Of a stretch of 64,000 bases of DNA, positions 18,712-27,380 are shown piece after piece. Position 1 is the stretch's first letter; each line of letters begins with the position of its first letter. The stretch is taken from positions 124,001 to 188,000 of the forward strand of contig NZ_JACOPH010000004.1 in NCBI RefSeq assembly GCF_014287635.1. The letters are read 5' to 3'. The notes below the pieces were generated by a model, which was given only the letters and a program-made list of their open reading frames with translations, was not told the DNA's origin and did no database searches. This DNA comes from Roseburia zhanii. GTDB taxonomy: Bacteria > Bacillota > Clostridia > Lachnospirales > Lachnospiraceae. Position numbers and translations under genes: made by a program.

Positions 18712-19809
18712 CTAGTACCACCTTACAACTGTTATATGTTTATTCTTAATCTTTAAAGCATTGAGCAATGTATTCTGGCTTTCTTTGATCTCCGGTGAAT
18801 CCGTAATGACAAATACATGGTCATATTCACCTATATCATAAAGAAAAGTTTTTCTATGTACATCATACAGACTTTTTAATTCATACCTGCAATGTAACGG
18901 ATACTCTTTTTCCATGCCAACAGCGATCGGACTGCGTGTTGTGGAATGACATAAAACTTCATTGCCTTCTTTTTCTAACTCCCTGCCAACATAAAGTGCC
19001 GGAAACATAAATTCCTCTGTTCCAATCACAAGTATTTTTCTGCCTGTGATATGACCGGTCTTCTTTTTTAATGAATTCCATAATATTTCACAGGCTTTCT
19101 CATATGAAAAAGCATCCACAAGCCGTCTTGCGTCCATTTTATCTGGAATATTCACCGTCATATATGCATCAGTGGATTGGTCTATACAATCATAATATTG
19201 CCCGTTTCCGGTATATTCATCTGCTTTCCTGGCATACATACTATGATCTGTTTTTACTAAATAATGCAGATCGATCCCTCTATTTTTATAAATTTCCATA
19301 TGTTCTGCATCCATACCATTTAATATAGAAGCAACTGCATACAAAAACCTGCCGTCATACTGCTTTTCAAGGATATTGATGATATTTAATATCGTATTTC
19401 CGGTCGTAACCTCATCTTCGATAAATACGATCCTGTCAACCTTACCTGCGATCTGATCTATATCATCTTTTATAAGTTTCTGTTCCGTAGCATGGCTGTG
19501 TTCTTCCGAAAAAAATAAATATTCCACATCAGAAATGACTTCTCTTGTAGTCTGGATATACTTCGTGCCAGCCGTGATCGCAGCCTGTGCCCCGATTGCT
19601 GTCGCAGTTTCTGCAAATCCGACTAACAAAAGTTTTTCATTCTGATATTTTTTTCGGAATGTATCTGCTAAACTTGAAAATAGAGTCAAGGCTTTTGATG
19701 GCTGCACCGGAATATGTTTTCCCTGCAACGGATCAACAACTAAATAATTTCTCTTTGTGTTATTTTCACGTTTTGCAATTTTGACAAGATCACTTTCGGT
19801 ATATTCCAC
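18712..19809 (-). CDS. Phosphoribosyltransferase with TRSP domain
   Basis: 365 residues. Residues ~35-220 form a type I PRTase domain with VGFAETATAIGAQAA and the PRPP-binding motif VFIEDEVTTGNTILNI near residue 130. The C-terminal ~120 residues are a TRSP domain (ILVIGTEEFMFPALYVGREL, HSTTRSPI, VFVITD). Known from Ter operons, where it is proposed to add ribose phosphate to a base-like precursor. It is the promoter-proximal gene of a two-gene operon with the StiP/PELOTA gene. Confidence 0.87.
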   Translation of the reverse strand: MEYTESDLVKIAKRENNTKRNYLVVDPLQGKHIPVQPSKALTLFSSLADTFRKKYQNEKLLLVGFAETATAIGAQAAITAGTKYIQTTREVISDVEYLFFSEEHSHATEQKLIKDDIDQIAGKVDRIVFIEDEVTTGNTILNIINILEKQYDGRFLYAVASILNGMDAEHMEIYKNRGIDLHYLVKTDHSMYARKADEYTGNGQYYDCIDQSTDAYMTVNIPDKMDARRLVDAFSYEKACEILWNSLKKKTGHITGRKILVIGTEEFMFPALYVGRELEKEGNEVLCHSTTRSPIAVGMEKEYPLHCRYELKSLYDVHRKTFLYDIGEYDHVFVITDSPEIKESQNTLLNALKIKNKHITVVRWY

Positions 19810-19858
19810 TCTTTTTGCTCCTCACTTTTTCTTTGCTGATGGCTCTGATGGTTTACTC

Positions 19859-20290
19859 CTATAAATTATCAAGAATTTTATATAACAGTTGATATAACTG
19901 TGCTATTTCCTCTTGTTTCAAATGCACACATCCTGCCATCTGTTCCGGCACAGATAATGCCTGTTCCCTTAAAGCTTCACCCTGTTTCGTTATCGTAACA
20001 TTCAGCACTCTCTCATCTTCCTTTGAACGGTTTCTTTCAATCCAGCCCTTTTTTTCCATTGTTTTTAAAAGCGGTGTGAGCGTTCCGGAATCAAGATACA
20101 GATACTCTCCAAGTTCCTTTACGGTCAATTTCTTATGTTCCCACAATACCATCATTGCAATGTATTGTGTGTATGTCATATCCAACTTATCTAAAAACGG
20201 CTTATAGTGTCTTACAATTTCCTTAGATGCTGCATAGAGCGGAAAACACAACTGGTTTTCTAATTTCAACTTATCATACTTATTGCTCAT
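19859..20290 (-). CDS. ohrR: OhrR-type MarR-family organic-peroxide sensor
   Basis: 143 residues closely following Bacillus OhrR along its length. LENQLCFPLYAAS has the reactive cysteine at residue 15, YTQYIAMMVLWE is a tyrosine-bearing helix, and the wing/recognition part reads YLYLDSGTLTPLLKTMEKKGWI then EDERVLNV. Family members repress peroxide-defence genes until Cys15 is oxidised. It is 3' of thioredoxin and thioredoxin reductase on the same strand. ATTGTGTACAAT-like operators upstream of that set are likely targets. Confidence 0.93.
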   Translation of the reverse strand: MSNKYDKLKLENQLCFPLYAASKEIVRHYKPFLDKLDMTYTQYIAMMVLWEHKKLTVKELGEYLYLDSGTLTPLLKTMEKKGWIERNRSKEDERVLNVTITKQGEALREQALSVPEQMAGCVHLKQEEIAQLYQLLYKILDNL

Positions 20291-20343
20291 TTTCGTCTGC
20301 TTTCTGCTGTATTTTTATAGCTCTTTTATGCCTGAGGATCACT

Positions 20344-20658
20344 TTATCCTAAATGTGACTTTATAAATGAAACCACTCCGTCTTTCGGCTGGAATCCTAT
20401 CTGCATATCCACTGTTTCACCCTTTTTTAAAAGAATAAGTGCCGGAATACTGACGATTTTATACATCTGTGCGATATCCATATTTTCATCTACATCAATA
20501 TTATAAAATGATACCGAATCACTAAATTCCTCCGATACTTCCTCCATGACAGGTGCAAGCATCTTACATGGTCCACACCATTCTGCTGAGAAATCAATAA
20601 CTGCTATCTCATCATTTTTAACCTGTTCAAATTCGTTTTTAGAAATTTTTTTAACCAT
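20344..20658 (-). CDS. trxA: Thioredoxin
   Basis: 104 residues with the active site AEWCGPCKM (Cys28, Cys31), the cis-Pro strand SIPALILLKKG, and IDVDEN. Full-length cytosolic thioredoxin for disulfide reduction. AAGGAG precedes the start. It lies 13 bases after the reductase gene and before ohrR, forming a trxB-trxA-ohrR unit. Confidence 0.96.
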   Translation of the reverse strand: MVKKISKNEFEQVKNDEIAVIDFSAEWCGPCKMLAPVMEEVSEEFSDSVSFYNIDVDENMDIAQMYKIVSIPALILLKKGETVDMQIGFQPKDGVVSFIKSHLG

Positions 20659-20671
20659 TATTTTTCTCTCC

Positions 20672-21541
20672 TTACTGTTGTTTAGTTTTATCTGATAAAT
20701 AGTTCACAGCAGATAATGCAGCGACATTACCTTCACCTGCTGCTTTTATATATTGATAGGGTGCACCTGTGATATCACCACAGGCAAACAGACCTGCGAT
20801 ATTTGTTCTCTGCTCTCTGTCCACTATAACATGATTTTTTTCTATGGCAAGACCCGGAACTAACTGTGATGGTGCAACACTTTCTCTTAAGATAAAAATT
20901 CCATCTGCTTCTATTTTACCACTATCTGTTTGAAGAATACATCTGTTGTCCTGCTTTTCTATACCGGTAGGATTTTGATCCCGTACAACTTCTATCCTTG
21001 CATCATGATCAGTTTCTTCCTGATACATCGGAAGATAAATAACTTTATTTACAATTTCTGCAAGATAATCTGCTTCCTTTTCATCTTCCTTAGTATATCC
21101 GATCACAACCACATTTTTTCCCTTATATAACATGCCATCACAAGTTGCACAATAACTTACACCTCTGCCAAGATTTTCAAGTTCTCCTGAAAACTCTTTC
21201 ACAGTGGAAAGTCCGCATGCAAGTATCACAGCAGTTGCTTCATAGATTCCACCATGCCCCTGGATCGCAAAATAATTTCCCATGGAATATACCGCATTTA
21301 CTTTATCTTCTGTGATTTCTATTTCCATCTGCTCAAGATGCTTTTTAAAAGAATTTTGTAAGTCTTCTCCTGATATTTCCGGCAGACCTAGATAGTTTTT
21401 TATAGTATGTGCTTTTTCAATCTTATTACTTAGACTTTTATTTCCTAATAAAAGTATATTTTTATTTCTGATCTTTGCAGTAACAGCAGCTTCTAATCCT
21501 GCCGGTCCTGTACCTATGATTGCTATATCATATCGCTCCAT
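20672..21541 (-). CDS. trxB: Thioredoxin reductase-like FAD pyridine nucleotide-disulfide oxidoreductase
   Basis: 289 residues, slightly short for TrxB. FAD site IIGTGPAGLEAA at the N-terminus, redox CATCDG at Cys131/Cys134, and GLFACGDITGAPYQYIKAAGEG at the C-terminus binding FAD. The NADPH loop reads VVVIGYTKEDEKEA in place of the usual GGGNSA-type loop, so cofactor preference (NADPH or ferredoxin) is uncertain. Next to trxA, which it should reduce. Confidence 0.88.
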   Translation of the reverse strand: MERYDIAIIGTGPAGLEAAVTAKIRNKNILLLGNKSLSNKIEKAHTIKNYLGLPEISGEDLQNSFKKHLEQMEIEITEDKVNAVYSMGNYFAIQGHGGIYEATAVILACGLSTVKEFSGELENLGRGVSYCATCDGMLYKGKNVVVIGYTKEDEKEADYLAEIVNKVIYLPMYQEETDHDARIEVVRDQNPTGIEKQDNRCILQTDSGKIEADGIFILRESVAPSQLVPGLAIEKNHVIVDREQRTNIAGLFACGDITGAPYQYIKAAGEGNVAALSAVNYLSDKTKQQ

Positions 21542-21660
21542 ATGGCTCTCCTTTTATCAAATGGTATTTATCATCATTTTTTTAATAAGATCTTCATTCA
21601 TAGTTTCAGCAGTATCATCATAAATATGCATGATCATCTTCTTCTAAAAATTTAATGCAA

Positions 21661-21807
21661 TCAGATACGGGATTCAACACATTTTTCTAATTCAGCCATA
21701 TCCTGCGTTGGCTCAAATCCCTTCTGTGACTTAAGATAACGAAATAACGGGATCGCATTTTCGCCATTTACATCTGGTTTTTCTACCTTAAAATCATATA
21801 TATTCAT
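21661..21807 (-). pseudogene. Glutathione peroxidase remnant with internal deletions
   Basis: A 48-codon frame with a good ribosome binding site (AAGGAG, 7 bases) encodes three joined pieces of a bacterial glutathione peroxidase: N-terminal MNIYDFKV, a middle piece DVNGENAIPLFRYLKSQKG, and the C-terminal FEPTQDMAELEKCVES. The catalytic Cys/Gln/Trp segments are gone, so it cannot be active. It is the first reading frame behind the strong OhrR-type promoter, showing that the operon once began with gpx. The 120 bases between it and trxB hold only a 26-codon frame (MNEDLIKKMM end) of no recognisable family. Confidence 0.82.
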
Positions 21808-21837
21808 TTTTACGCTCCTTGGGTTTGATAAAATTAT

Positions 21838-21893
21838 ATTGTGTACAATGTTTATATTGATTAGATTGTACGCAATATATTATTGATTGTCAA
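21838..21893 (-). promoter_or_regulatory. Strong promoter with two OhrR/MarR-like operators
   Basis: Minus strand: -35 TTGACA (21893-21888), 17-base spacer, -10 TACAAT (21870-21865). An ATTGCGTACAAT site (21865-21876) covers the -10, and its near-inverted copy ATTGTGTACAAT lies at 21838-21849 around the start of transcription. Such AT-rich half-palindromes suit a MarR/OhrR repressor, and ohrR is in the same gene set. Confidence 0.75.
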
Positions 21894-22012
21894 TACTTTT
21901 TTTAGATTATAATATAGGGGATTGGGTGTTAACAGATGGCACACAACTTAAAGAATGCTGCTTTCTTCTTCACTGATCAAGGCTGTGACCTTCTCAATCA
22001 ACAGATCAGAGT

Positions 22013-22276
22013 CTATGGCATATTCGGGCAGGACAATGTTTCTCCAAATCCTGTGGTTATCAACTGTTTTTCACGTAACTTTTCTTCCGTTATATCCGCC
22101 CATCCCATCATGTCAAGAATCAGTTTTTCCATATCAACGATTGGTAAAATGAAAAAGGCTTTGTCTGCATGATAATCCAGTCCTACCACATCATATCCTG
22201 CAAATAATGTTTTATAATGGTCCGCTTCCATAGCATTTCCACCTTTTCCATGAATATATAGAACTAATTGTCTCAT
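22013..22276 (-). pseudogene. Alpha/beta-hydrolase remnant with internal deletion
   Basis: 87 codons begin LVLYIHGKGGNAMEADHY (the oxyanion-hole HGKGG of an alpha/beta hydrolase). They then jump from GLDYHADK to AFFILPIVDMEKLILDM, skipping the ~45 residues that would hold the nucleophile Ser elbow. The C-terminus stops early after a frame change; a second frame just beyond reads PEYAIDSDLLIEKVTAL. Inactive fragment. Confidence 0.7.
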
Positions 22277-22314
22277 GAATCTTATCTCTCTATCTATAAA
22301 CCTGCTTGTAACGG

Positions 22315-23217
22315 TTATCGTCCACCTTCACCCTCTGGCAACAATGTAACCACACAGTAAATAATTCCAAATACAGCTATACTGCCCATCATAATGCCGA
22401 TCATCTGATTTACACTTACCACATTTCCATGAAATACCGGATTGCAATCAAGAGTGTTTCTTATCGCTTCAACCATTTCATCCGGATAATGTTTTCTCTC
22501 CATCTCTCTGAACACTCCATAAAGCATATGATTCTTGATCAATGAAGTGGCATATGTACTCGGAAGATAAGACAGTGCCTTCTGAAGACCTGAACCAAAA
22601 TTTGAAATTGGCATATAAGCTCCACATATAAAACCATAACCTGCGCTGACAATTGTACCCACAGCCGAAAGCTGTCCCTGTGTTGTCAATGGAAAACTAA
22701 TGATACTTGAAAGCGTACTTCCAAACAGGACGAGCAATATCATATCAAATAAAACCCATAATACATCTGCTGCATTCAGATACCATCCCATTTTAAGTAG
22801 ATATCCCAGACATAATACAAACGCAAGTCCATTGACCATCAAAGAATTAGCTACTGTTGACAGAAAATATCCCAAATACATTTTTCTCTTGCTGACAGGC
22901 GAAACATTAAAATCCTTCCTTGTTCCATTTGCCTTGTCCTGCACCATAGTCAGATTCACACAAAATGTTACAGTGATACAGCTCACTGCCATAAGTGATG
23001 CTGTCAGCTGTGCTGCCACGGTTCCATTAATGAGTTTATCCGAAATCGTAATCATATCCGGAATCGCTGCTGTAAAAGAATCTCTGAAAACCTTTGCAAG
23101 AAACGTAGCGTACAGAACAATCAGAATGACAGGTGTGATCATTGATGTAAACAGCATCCCTTTATCTTTAAAAAACAATTTTCTGTTCCTGTTCATTAGT
23201 GCCAATACTGTTCTCAT
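22315..23217 (-). CDS. ABC-2-type transporter permease
   Basis: 300 residues with an N-terminal cytoplasmic start (ALMNRNRKLFFKDKG), a large extracellular loop after helix 1, and five further hydrophobic segments ending in MGSIAVFGIIYCVVTLL. This is the DrrB/ABC-2 exporter layout. It starts at 23217, overlapping the stop of the ATPase gene, so the two form one exporter, probably for a drug, peptide or lipid. The substrate cannot be told. Confidence 0.87.
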   Translation of the reverse strand: MRTVLALMNRNRKLFFKDKGMLFTSMITPVILIVLYATFLAKVFRDSFTAAIPDMITISDKLINGTVAAQLTASLMAVSCITVTFCVNLTMVQDKANGTRKDFNVSPVSKRKMYLGYFLSTVANSLMVNGLAFVLCLGYLLKMGWYLNAADVLWVLFDMILLVLFGSTLSSIISFPLTTQGQLSAVGTIVSAGYGFICGAYMPISNFGSGLQKALSYLPSTYATSLIKNHMLYGVFREMERKHYPDEMVEAIRNTLDCNPVFHGNVVSVNQMIGIMMGSIAVFGIIYCVVTLLPEGEGGR

Positions 23218-24128
23218 CAGCGTTCACCTCCAAGCTTCTTTCCTGTGACTGCAAGAAATACATCATCCATACCGCCTTTTACTACTTCATAATCCGTGAA
23301 TAGGTCCTGATGCTCTACAATAAGTCTCGTTGCTTCCTTCGTATTTCTTACTTTTAACTGATATCCGTCACGTATTTTTTTATATTCTCTGTTCAATGAC
23401 TTTATTTCATCTTCAGAAACACCATAAACAGACACGATATCCTGTACATAATCATTTTTAAGTTCAAACGGTGTACCTTCCGCTGCAATACTTCCTTTGT
23501 CAAGAATCACAACATACCCGGCATTAGCTGCCTCTTCCATATAATGTGTAGTCAGAAATACTGTCATATTTTCTGTTTTCTGAAGTTTCTCGATAACATT
23601 CCAGATTAACTGTCTTGTCTGTGGATCAAGCCCTGTGGTAGGCTCGTCAAGAATCAAAATCTCCGGTCTGTGCAATAATGCACGGGCAATATCAATTCTT
23701 CTTCTCTGACCTCCCGACAGCTTACCTACAGGTCTGTTTAAAAACTCGTCAAAATCCAGAATCTCGACCAGCTCCTGTAATCTCTTATCAAAGGCATTTC
23801 CTGTAATGCCGTATAAAGCAGCTCTGCTCTTTAGGTTTTCTTTCACCGTAAGCGGTTTATCAAGTACGCTATCCTGAAATACAACACCAAGCATTCTTTT
23901 TGTCTGTGCACCGGCTTTGTCAGTTTCTATTCCGTTTACCTGAACCGTTCCACTGTCTTTTTTTTGCAGTCCACAGAGAATAGAAATAGTTGTACTTTTC
24001 CCTGCACCGTTTACTCCAAGAAATGCAAACAATTCTCCTTTTTTCACACGAAAGCTCAAATCATTTACCGCTTTTACTTCGCCAAAGCTTTTATTCAGGT
24101 GGCTGATTTTAATGATATCTGATTCCAT
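23217..24128 (-). CDS. ABC transporter ATP-binding protein (DrrA-like)
   Basis: 303 residues. Walker A GVNGAGKST near residue 39, Q-loop VVFQDSVLDK, signature LSGGQRRRIDIARAL, Walker B EILILDEPTTGLDP, and switch H in LTTHYMEEA. It has the ~80-residue C-terminal extension seen in DrrA-type exporters. Pairs with the overlapping permease. Confidence 0.93.
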   Translation of the reverse strand: MESDIIKISHLNKSFGEVKAVNDLSFRVKKGELFAFLGVNGAGKSTTISILCGLQKKDSGTVQVNGIETDKAGAQTKRMLGVVFQDSVLDKPLTVKENLKSRAALYGITGNAFDKRLQELVEILDFDEFLNRPVGKLSGGQRRRIDIARALLHRPEILILDEPTTGLDPQTRQLIWNVIEKLQKTENMTVFLTTHYMEEAANAGYVVILDKGSIAAEGTPFELKNDYVQDIVSVYGVSEDEIKSLNREYKKIRDGYQLKVRNTKEATRLIVEHQDLFTDYEVVKGGMDDVFLAVTGKKLGGER

Positions 24129-24179
24129 ATTTTCTCCTTTTGTTTCATCTTTCCTTAAATGACGCAGTATACGTTGGAT

Positions 24180-25290
24180 TTACCTTTTTTTAATAGAATC
24201 CATAACTACCTGATTCACCTCAACAATATCCACACCTTCATTTAATATTTCTACTGAGAAAATATAATCTAAAGGTGTTTTTTCTTCATTGGCATCCTCT
24301 TCATTCATCGCCAATCGCTCAAAAGCATCCTGTCTTTCCTGCTCAGATGAACTACCATTAAGAGCAATAGTTCTATACAATTTTCCTGTTGCGGGATTTG
24401 TTATCTGATTGAACTTAGCAGATAGCTCTTCCGTTTCCTTTATGCTGCTACAGAAAATTAACCCTTTGACCTTATCCCCGCTATATCCATAATAATCGGC
24501 CTGTGTAATGATATGTTTCACACGTTCATCACTCGTCAGCATTGAAAAATCACGATTTGCCTCCTCATCATCTCCAATAATTGCTAAGTCTGTGATACCA
24601 AAATAGTGGAATGGACAGAGCAAATTCTCTTCCATTGCCTGCTGTAAGCGAATTTCATATGCTATCTGATAATTAAAGAGTTCATACACATTTCGCCCTT
24701 CTACATTATCATCTCGCTTATCTGGAGTAGCTGTCATACCAAGCCATAGCTTAGGTGTAAAATGTTTCATTATCTTCTGATATGTATCAGCTGGAACATG
24801 GTGTGCTTCATCCAAAACAATGCAATCAAATGTATCTTTTGCGTACTGCAATAAGTGCTCATCACGATTTAACGTCTGCACGGTAGCAAATACATAATCT
24901 GCATCATAGTCATGATATCCAGCACCTACAAGTCCCATTGAAACTGTTTTTGCAAACACCTTCTCATAGGATCTCTTTGTCTGTCTTGCAAGCTGACCTC
25001 TATGAACCAAGAATAACACTCTCTTAAATCCAAGCTCACGCATAGCGAATGCAGAAGCATATGTTTTTCCGGTTCCTGTTGCAGAGATAAGTAACGCTCT
25101 TTCTTCACCTGCATCAATTATTTTCTTCAAATTAGTAATAAACCTAACCTGCATACTATTTGGCTGTAATTTATATTTTTCAAGTCATAGTAAGCAGTTG
25201 GTTTATCACCAAAGATACCTCCTCTTACTGCCAGCACAAAGTTTCGCTTAGCAAGCACTTGATGCGTTTCCTCTACGTATGCATATTGTC
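24180..25290 (-). pseudogene. Truncated DEAD/DEAH-box helicase remnant
   Basis: A 324-codon frame (24180-25154) carries SATGTGKT (Walker A), VLDEAHH (motif II), GMTATP (motif III) and the start of the second RecA domain up to NEGVDIVEVNQVVM. It then ends abruptly where the family continues with the QxxGRxxR motif. Before residue 1 the homologous EKYKLQPNS sequence lies in another frame, and 25200-25290 holds a further broken frame (LAKRNFVLAVRGGIFGD). It thus lacks both ends of the ~1000-residue parent (DUF3427-type helicase, often in defence or mobile contexts). Confidence 0.75.
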
Positions 25291-25320
25291 AAGTGTATGT
25301 GTCATATTTTATATTCAAAA

Positions 25321-25515
25321 GTAACTATTCAGAACCCCTTAGAATCATAAAAATTGATACGTCATGCTTGCATGTAAGTAGCAGTTTTTATGATTCGTAA
25401 GGTGGCTCGAATAGAGCCACCGCCCCATATATGAGCAAAATAGCTGCAAAGCAGCGATAAAGCACGATTTATCGTGCGGTTTTGCGAATATATGAGTGGG
25501 GTTCTGAATAGTTAC
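25321..25515. mobile_element. 195-bp MITE with 18-bp terminal inverted repeats and 8-bp target duplication
   Basis: GTAACTATTCAGAACCCC (25321-25338) is repeated inverted and perfectly at 25498-25515. The element is flanked on both sides by ATTCAAAA (25313-25320 and 25516-25523). GTAA ends with 8-base duplications are the mark of the IS66 family. The inside is non-coding and folds: GGTGGCTC/GAGCCACC, GCTGC/GCAGC, GCACGAT/ATCGTGC and AATCATAAAAA/TTTTTATGATT. The gap 25291-25570 holds nothing else except the hemerythrin terminator. Confidence 0.9.
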
Positions 25516-25525
25516 ATTCAAAATA

Positions 25526-25561
25526 AAAAAGGCTGCTACTCTCTAAAAAATAACAGCCTTT
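25526..25561 (-). terminator. Terminator of the hemerythrin gene
   Basis: Minus strand: AAAGGCTGTTA pairs with TAGCAGCCTTT (one mismatch) around a 12-base loop, followed by TTTATTTT. It lies 10 bases after the hemerythrin stop, next to the MITE insertion point. Confidence 0.82.
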
Positions 25562-25570
25562 CTTACTATA

Positions 25571-25969
25571 TCAGCCTTTTGGAATTTGACCATCGACATA
25601 CAGAATGTGATTAACTAACCACTCTGTGAGATATTTTAAAATTCCCATAATCTGTTCATCTTGATCTTCTACCTCATCATTGTGATGTTCCATAAATTCA
25701 TCAAGTTTATGTATAAATTCCTGATGTTGAACTTTCTGTGTAAATATCTTCTTATAATTAATAGATTCCATATACTGCTCTTCATCACTAAAGTGTTTTA
25801 CTGTATAATTTCGGAGATTTTCTAATATTATATCAATCCTATCATATTTATCCGGTGTAAACTCATCATGAAGCAGTTCATATGCCTCATCTGCATATTT
25901 AAATAACTGCTTGTGTTCTTCATCTATCATATCTATACCGATATAATATTCTGGTTTCATTTCATACAT
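25571..25969 (-). CDS. Bacteriohemerythrin
   Basis: 132 residues, the single-domain hemerythrin fold. Di-iron ligands are visible in order: IDEEHKQLF (His, with the HxxxE-type spacing), TVKHFSDEEQYM (HxxxE), QHQEFIHKLD (HxxxH), and LVNHILYVD (HxxxxD). It binds O2 or NO, and in anaerobes is tied to oxygen sensing or scavenging. Fits the surrounding peroxide/superoxide-defence genes. Confidence 0.95.
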   Translation of the reverse strand: MYEMKPEYYIGIDMIDEEHKQLFKYADEAYELLHDEFTPDKYDRIDIILENLRNYTVKHFSDEEQYMESINYKKIFTQKVQHQEFIHKLDEFMEHHNDEVEDQDEQIMGILKYLTEWLVNHILYVDGQIPKG

Positions 25970-26076
25970 AAATTAATCCTACTTTCGTTTTTATTTGTTT
26001 TATGAACCTGTTCAATACTATTCATAATAGCCAAATGCATTTCTCATGAATTTCCTATATTTTCTCGTTTTTAATG

Positions 26077-27309
26077 TTAGATTCCACCAAAACATTCCCT
26101 AATTTTCTTGGAAATATCAGAATCAACAAAACCTTTCTGCGCCATGTCATCGAGCATCTCACACGTTTTTTCGTGCGATAAACCTTTCTTATATGGTCTG
26201 TCCTCGGTTAATGCCTGATAAATATCAATACATGCCATAATACGTTCCGGCTCATTTAATTCAGCTGCGGTTTTTCCAAAGGGATACCCTTTTCCATTTA
26301 ATTTTTCATGATGGAAAGCTGCCCAGTCTCGTATTTCTTCAAAATCATTAACCTCTGATAATATAAGGTATGTATAGCCAGCATGATTCTTCATTTTTGA
26401 AAATTCATCATCCGTAAGCTTATCCGGTTTTTCCAAAATTTCATTGTTTACTGCCATCTTCCCAATATCATGCAGTGCACCAGCCAGATAAATTTTTTGC
26501 ACATTAATAGAATCATATCCGATATATTGAGCAAAAAAAGCTGCTTTTTCAGCCACTCCTATAGAATGTCTGCTTGTAAAAGAAGATTTATAATCTACAA
26601 TCTTTGCAAAAAAATCTGCGACATTTTTACACGTTTTCCAATCAAAAACCTGTTTTTGTCTTGGGATAATCTCCCATAGCTTCATTTCAAAAGAATTATC
26701 ACTTAAACATATAAATGATTCAGAATGTGTGAATGCATGAAAAAAGGCATTCACACATTCTGAATCGAATAATCCATCCCTATTTTTTAAAAGGTACTGA
26801 CATATAAAATTCCAACTGTTATTTCCAGATCCCATGTTATTTCCTATAATATCAATGGTATCTGCAAGATGAATAATCCTTGCAAACAATGGAATTTCAT
26901 TCCACTTTTTTTGAAAAGGACCAGTTCCATCGGCATGTTCATGATGATACAAAATCACATTTGACACATCTGTTTTAAATGGAATTTTAGTAATATTTTT
27001 TTCACCATAAATACAATGAAGATTTGTTTTTTTCTCGGATAAATCTTTTTTACAATTAATGACGGAATCCTTTTTCAGTTCTTCTGAAATATATTGTGTC
27101 AAAGCATTATCATGCAGTAAAGCACACATGGCTAAATCTTGTAATTCATCACCTTGCATTTTCCAATATTCAGCCATGCGTATACTTATATAAGCCACTC
27201 TTTTTCCATGTTTGTTTTTGATATTTACCAACTCTGCTTCTATACAGTCCAAAGCATAAGAACAGGCTCCTGCAAGTCCGATGATATCTATACTTAGTTC
27301 TTCTTTCAT
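26077..27309 (-). CDS. HD-GYP-domain phosphohydrolase, tandem HD
   Basis: 410 residues from ATG 27309, which has AGGA 8-9 bases upstream and matches the usual start of the family; the frame runs 28 codons further without a site. The first HD domain (MCALLHDNALTQY, and VILYHHEHADGTGPF) is partly degenerate. The second carries GALHDIGKMAV and HHEKLNGKGYPFG, the HD-GYP motif that linearises cyclic di-GMP. It may oppose the diguanylate cyclase at 35.2 kb. No membrane segment. It contains a 20-bp perfect inverted repeat inside the coding region. Confidence 0.9.
   Translation of the reverse strand: MKEELSIDIIGLAGACSYALDCIEAELVNIKNKHGKRVAYISIRMAEYWKMQGDELQDLAMCALLHDNALTQYISEELKKDSVINCKKDLSEKKTNLHCIYGEKNITKIPFKTDVSNVILYHHEHADGTGPFQKKWNEIPLFARIIHLADTIDIIGNNMGSGNNSWNFICQYLLKNRDGLFDSECVNAFFHAFTHSESFICLSDNSFEMKLWEIIPRQKQVFDWKTCKNVADFFAKIVDYKSSFTSRHSIGVAEKAAFFAQYIGYDSINVQKIYLAGALHDIGKMAVNNEILEKPDKLTDDEFSKMKNHAGYTYLILSEVNDFEEIRDWAAFHHEKLNGKGYPFGKTAAELNEPERIMACIDIYQALTEDRPYKKGLSHEKTCEMLDDMAQKGFVDSDISKKIRECFGGI
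26717..26766. repeat. Perfect 20-bp inverted repeat inside the HD-GYP gene
   Basis: GATTCAGAATGTGTGAATGC (26717-26736) is exactly complementary to 26747-26766, with a 10-base A-rich loop. It stays in frame and encodes DSECVNAFFHAFTHSES. Such a long perfect hairpin in a coding region is unusual and may be a template-switch or insertion product. Confidence 0.85.
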
Positions 27310-27380
27310 TGGTATAATCCTATCATCTATATTACTGTTATATTTGTGTTGTTCTGTAACCTTAATATGTATAAATGCTT

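Noticed and set aside
21562..21660. 26-codon frame between the gpx remnant and trxB
   Set aside because: No ribosome binding site and no recognisable family; probably remnant sequence.
24180..25154. Helicase as the missing HsdR of the restriction system at 49-53 kb
   Set aside because: It lacks both ends, belongs to a different helicase family, and lies 25 kb away outside the island.
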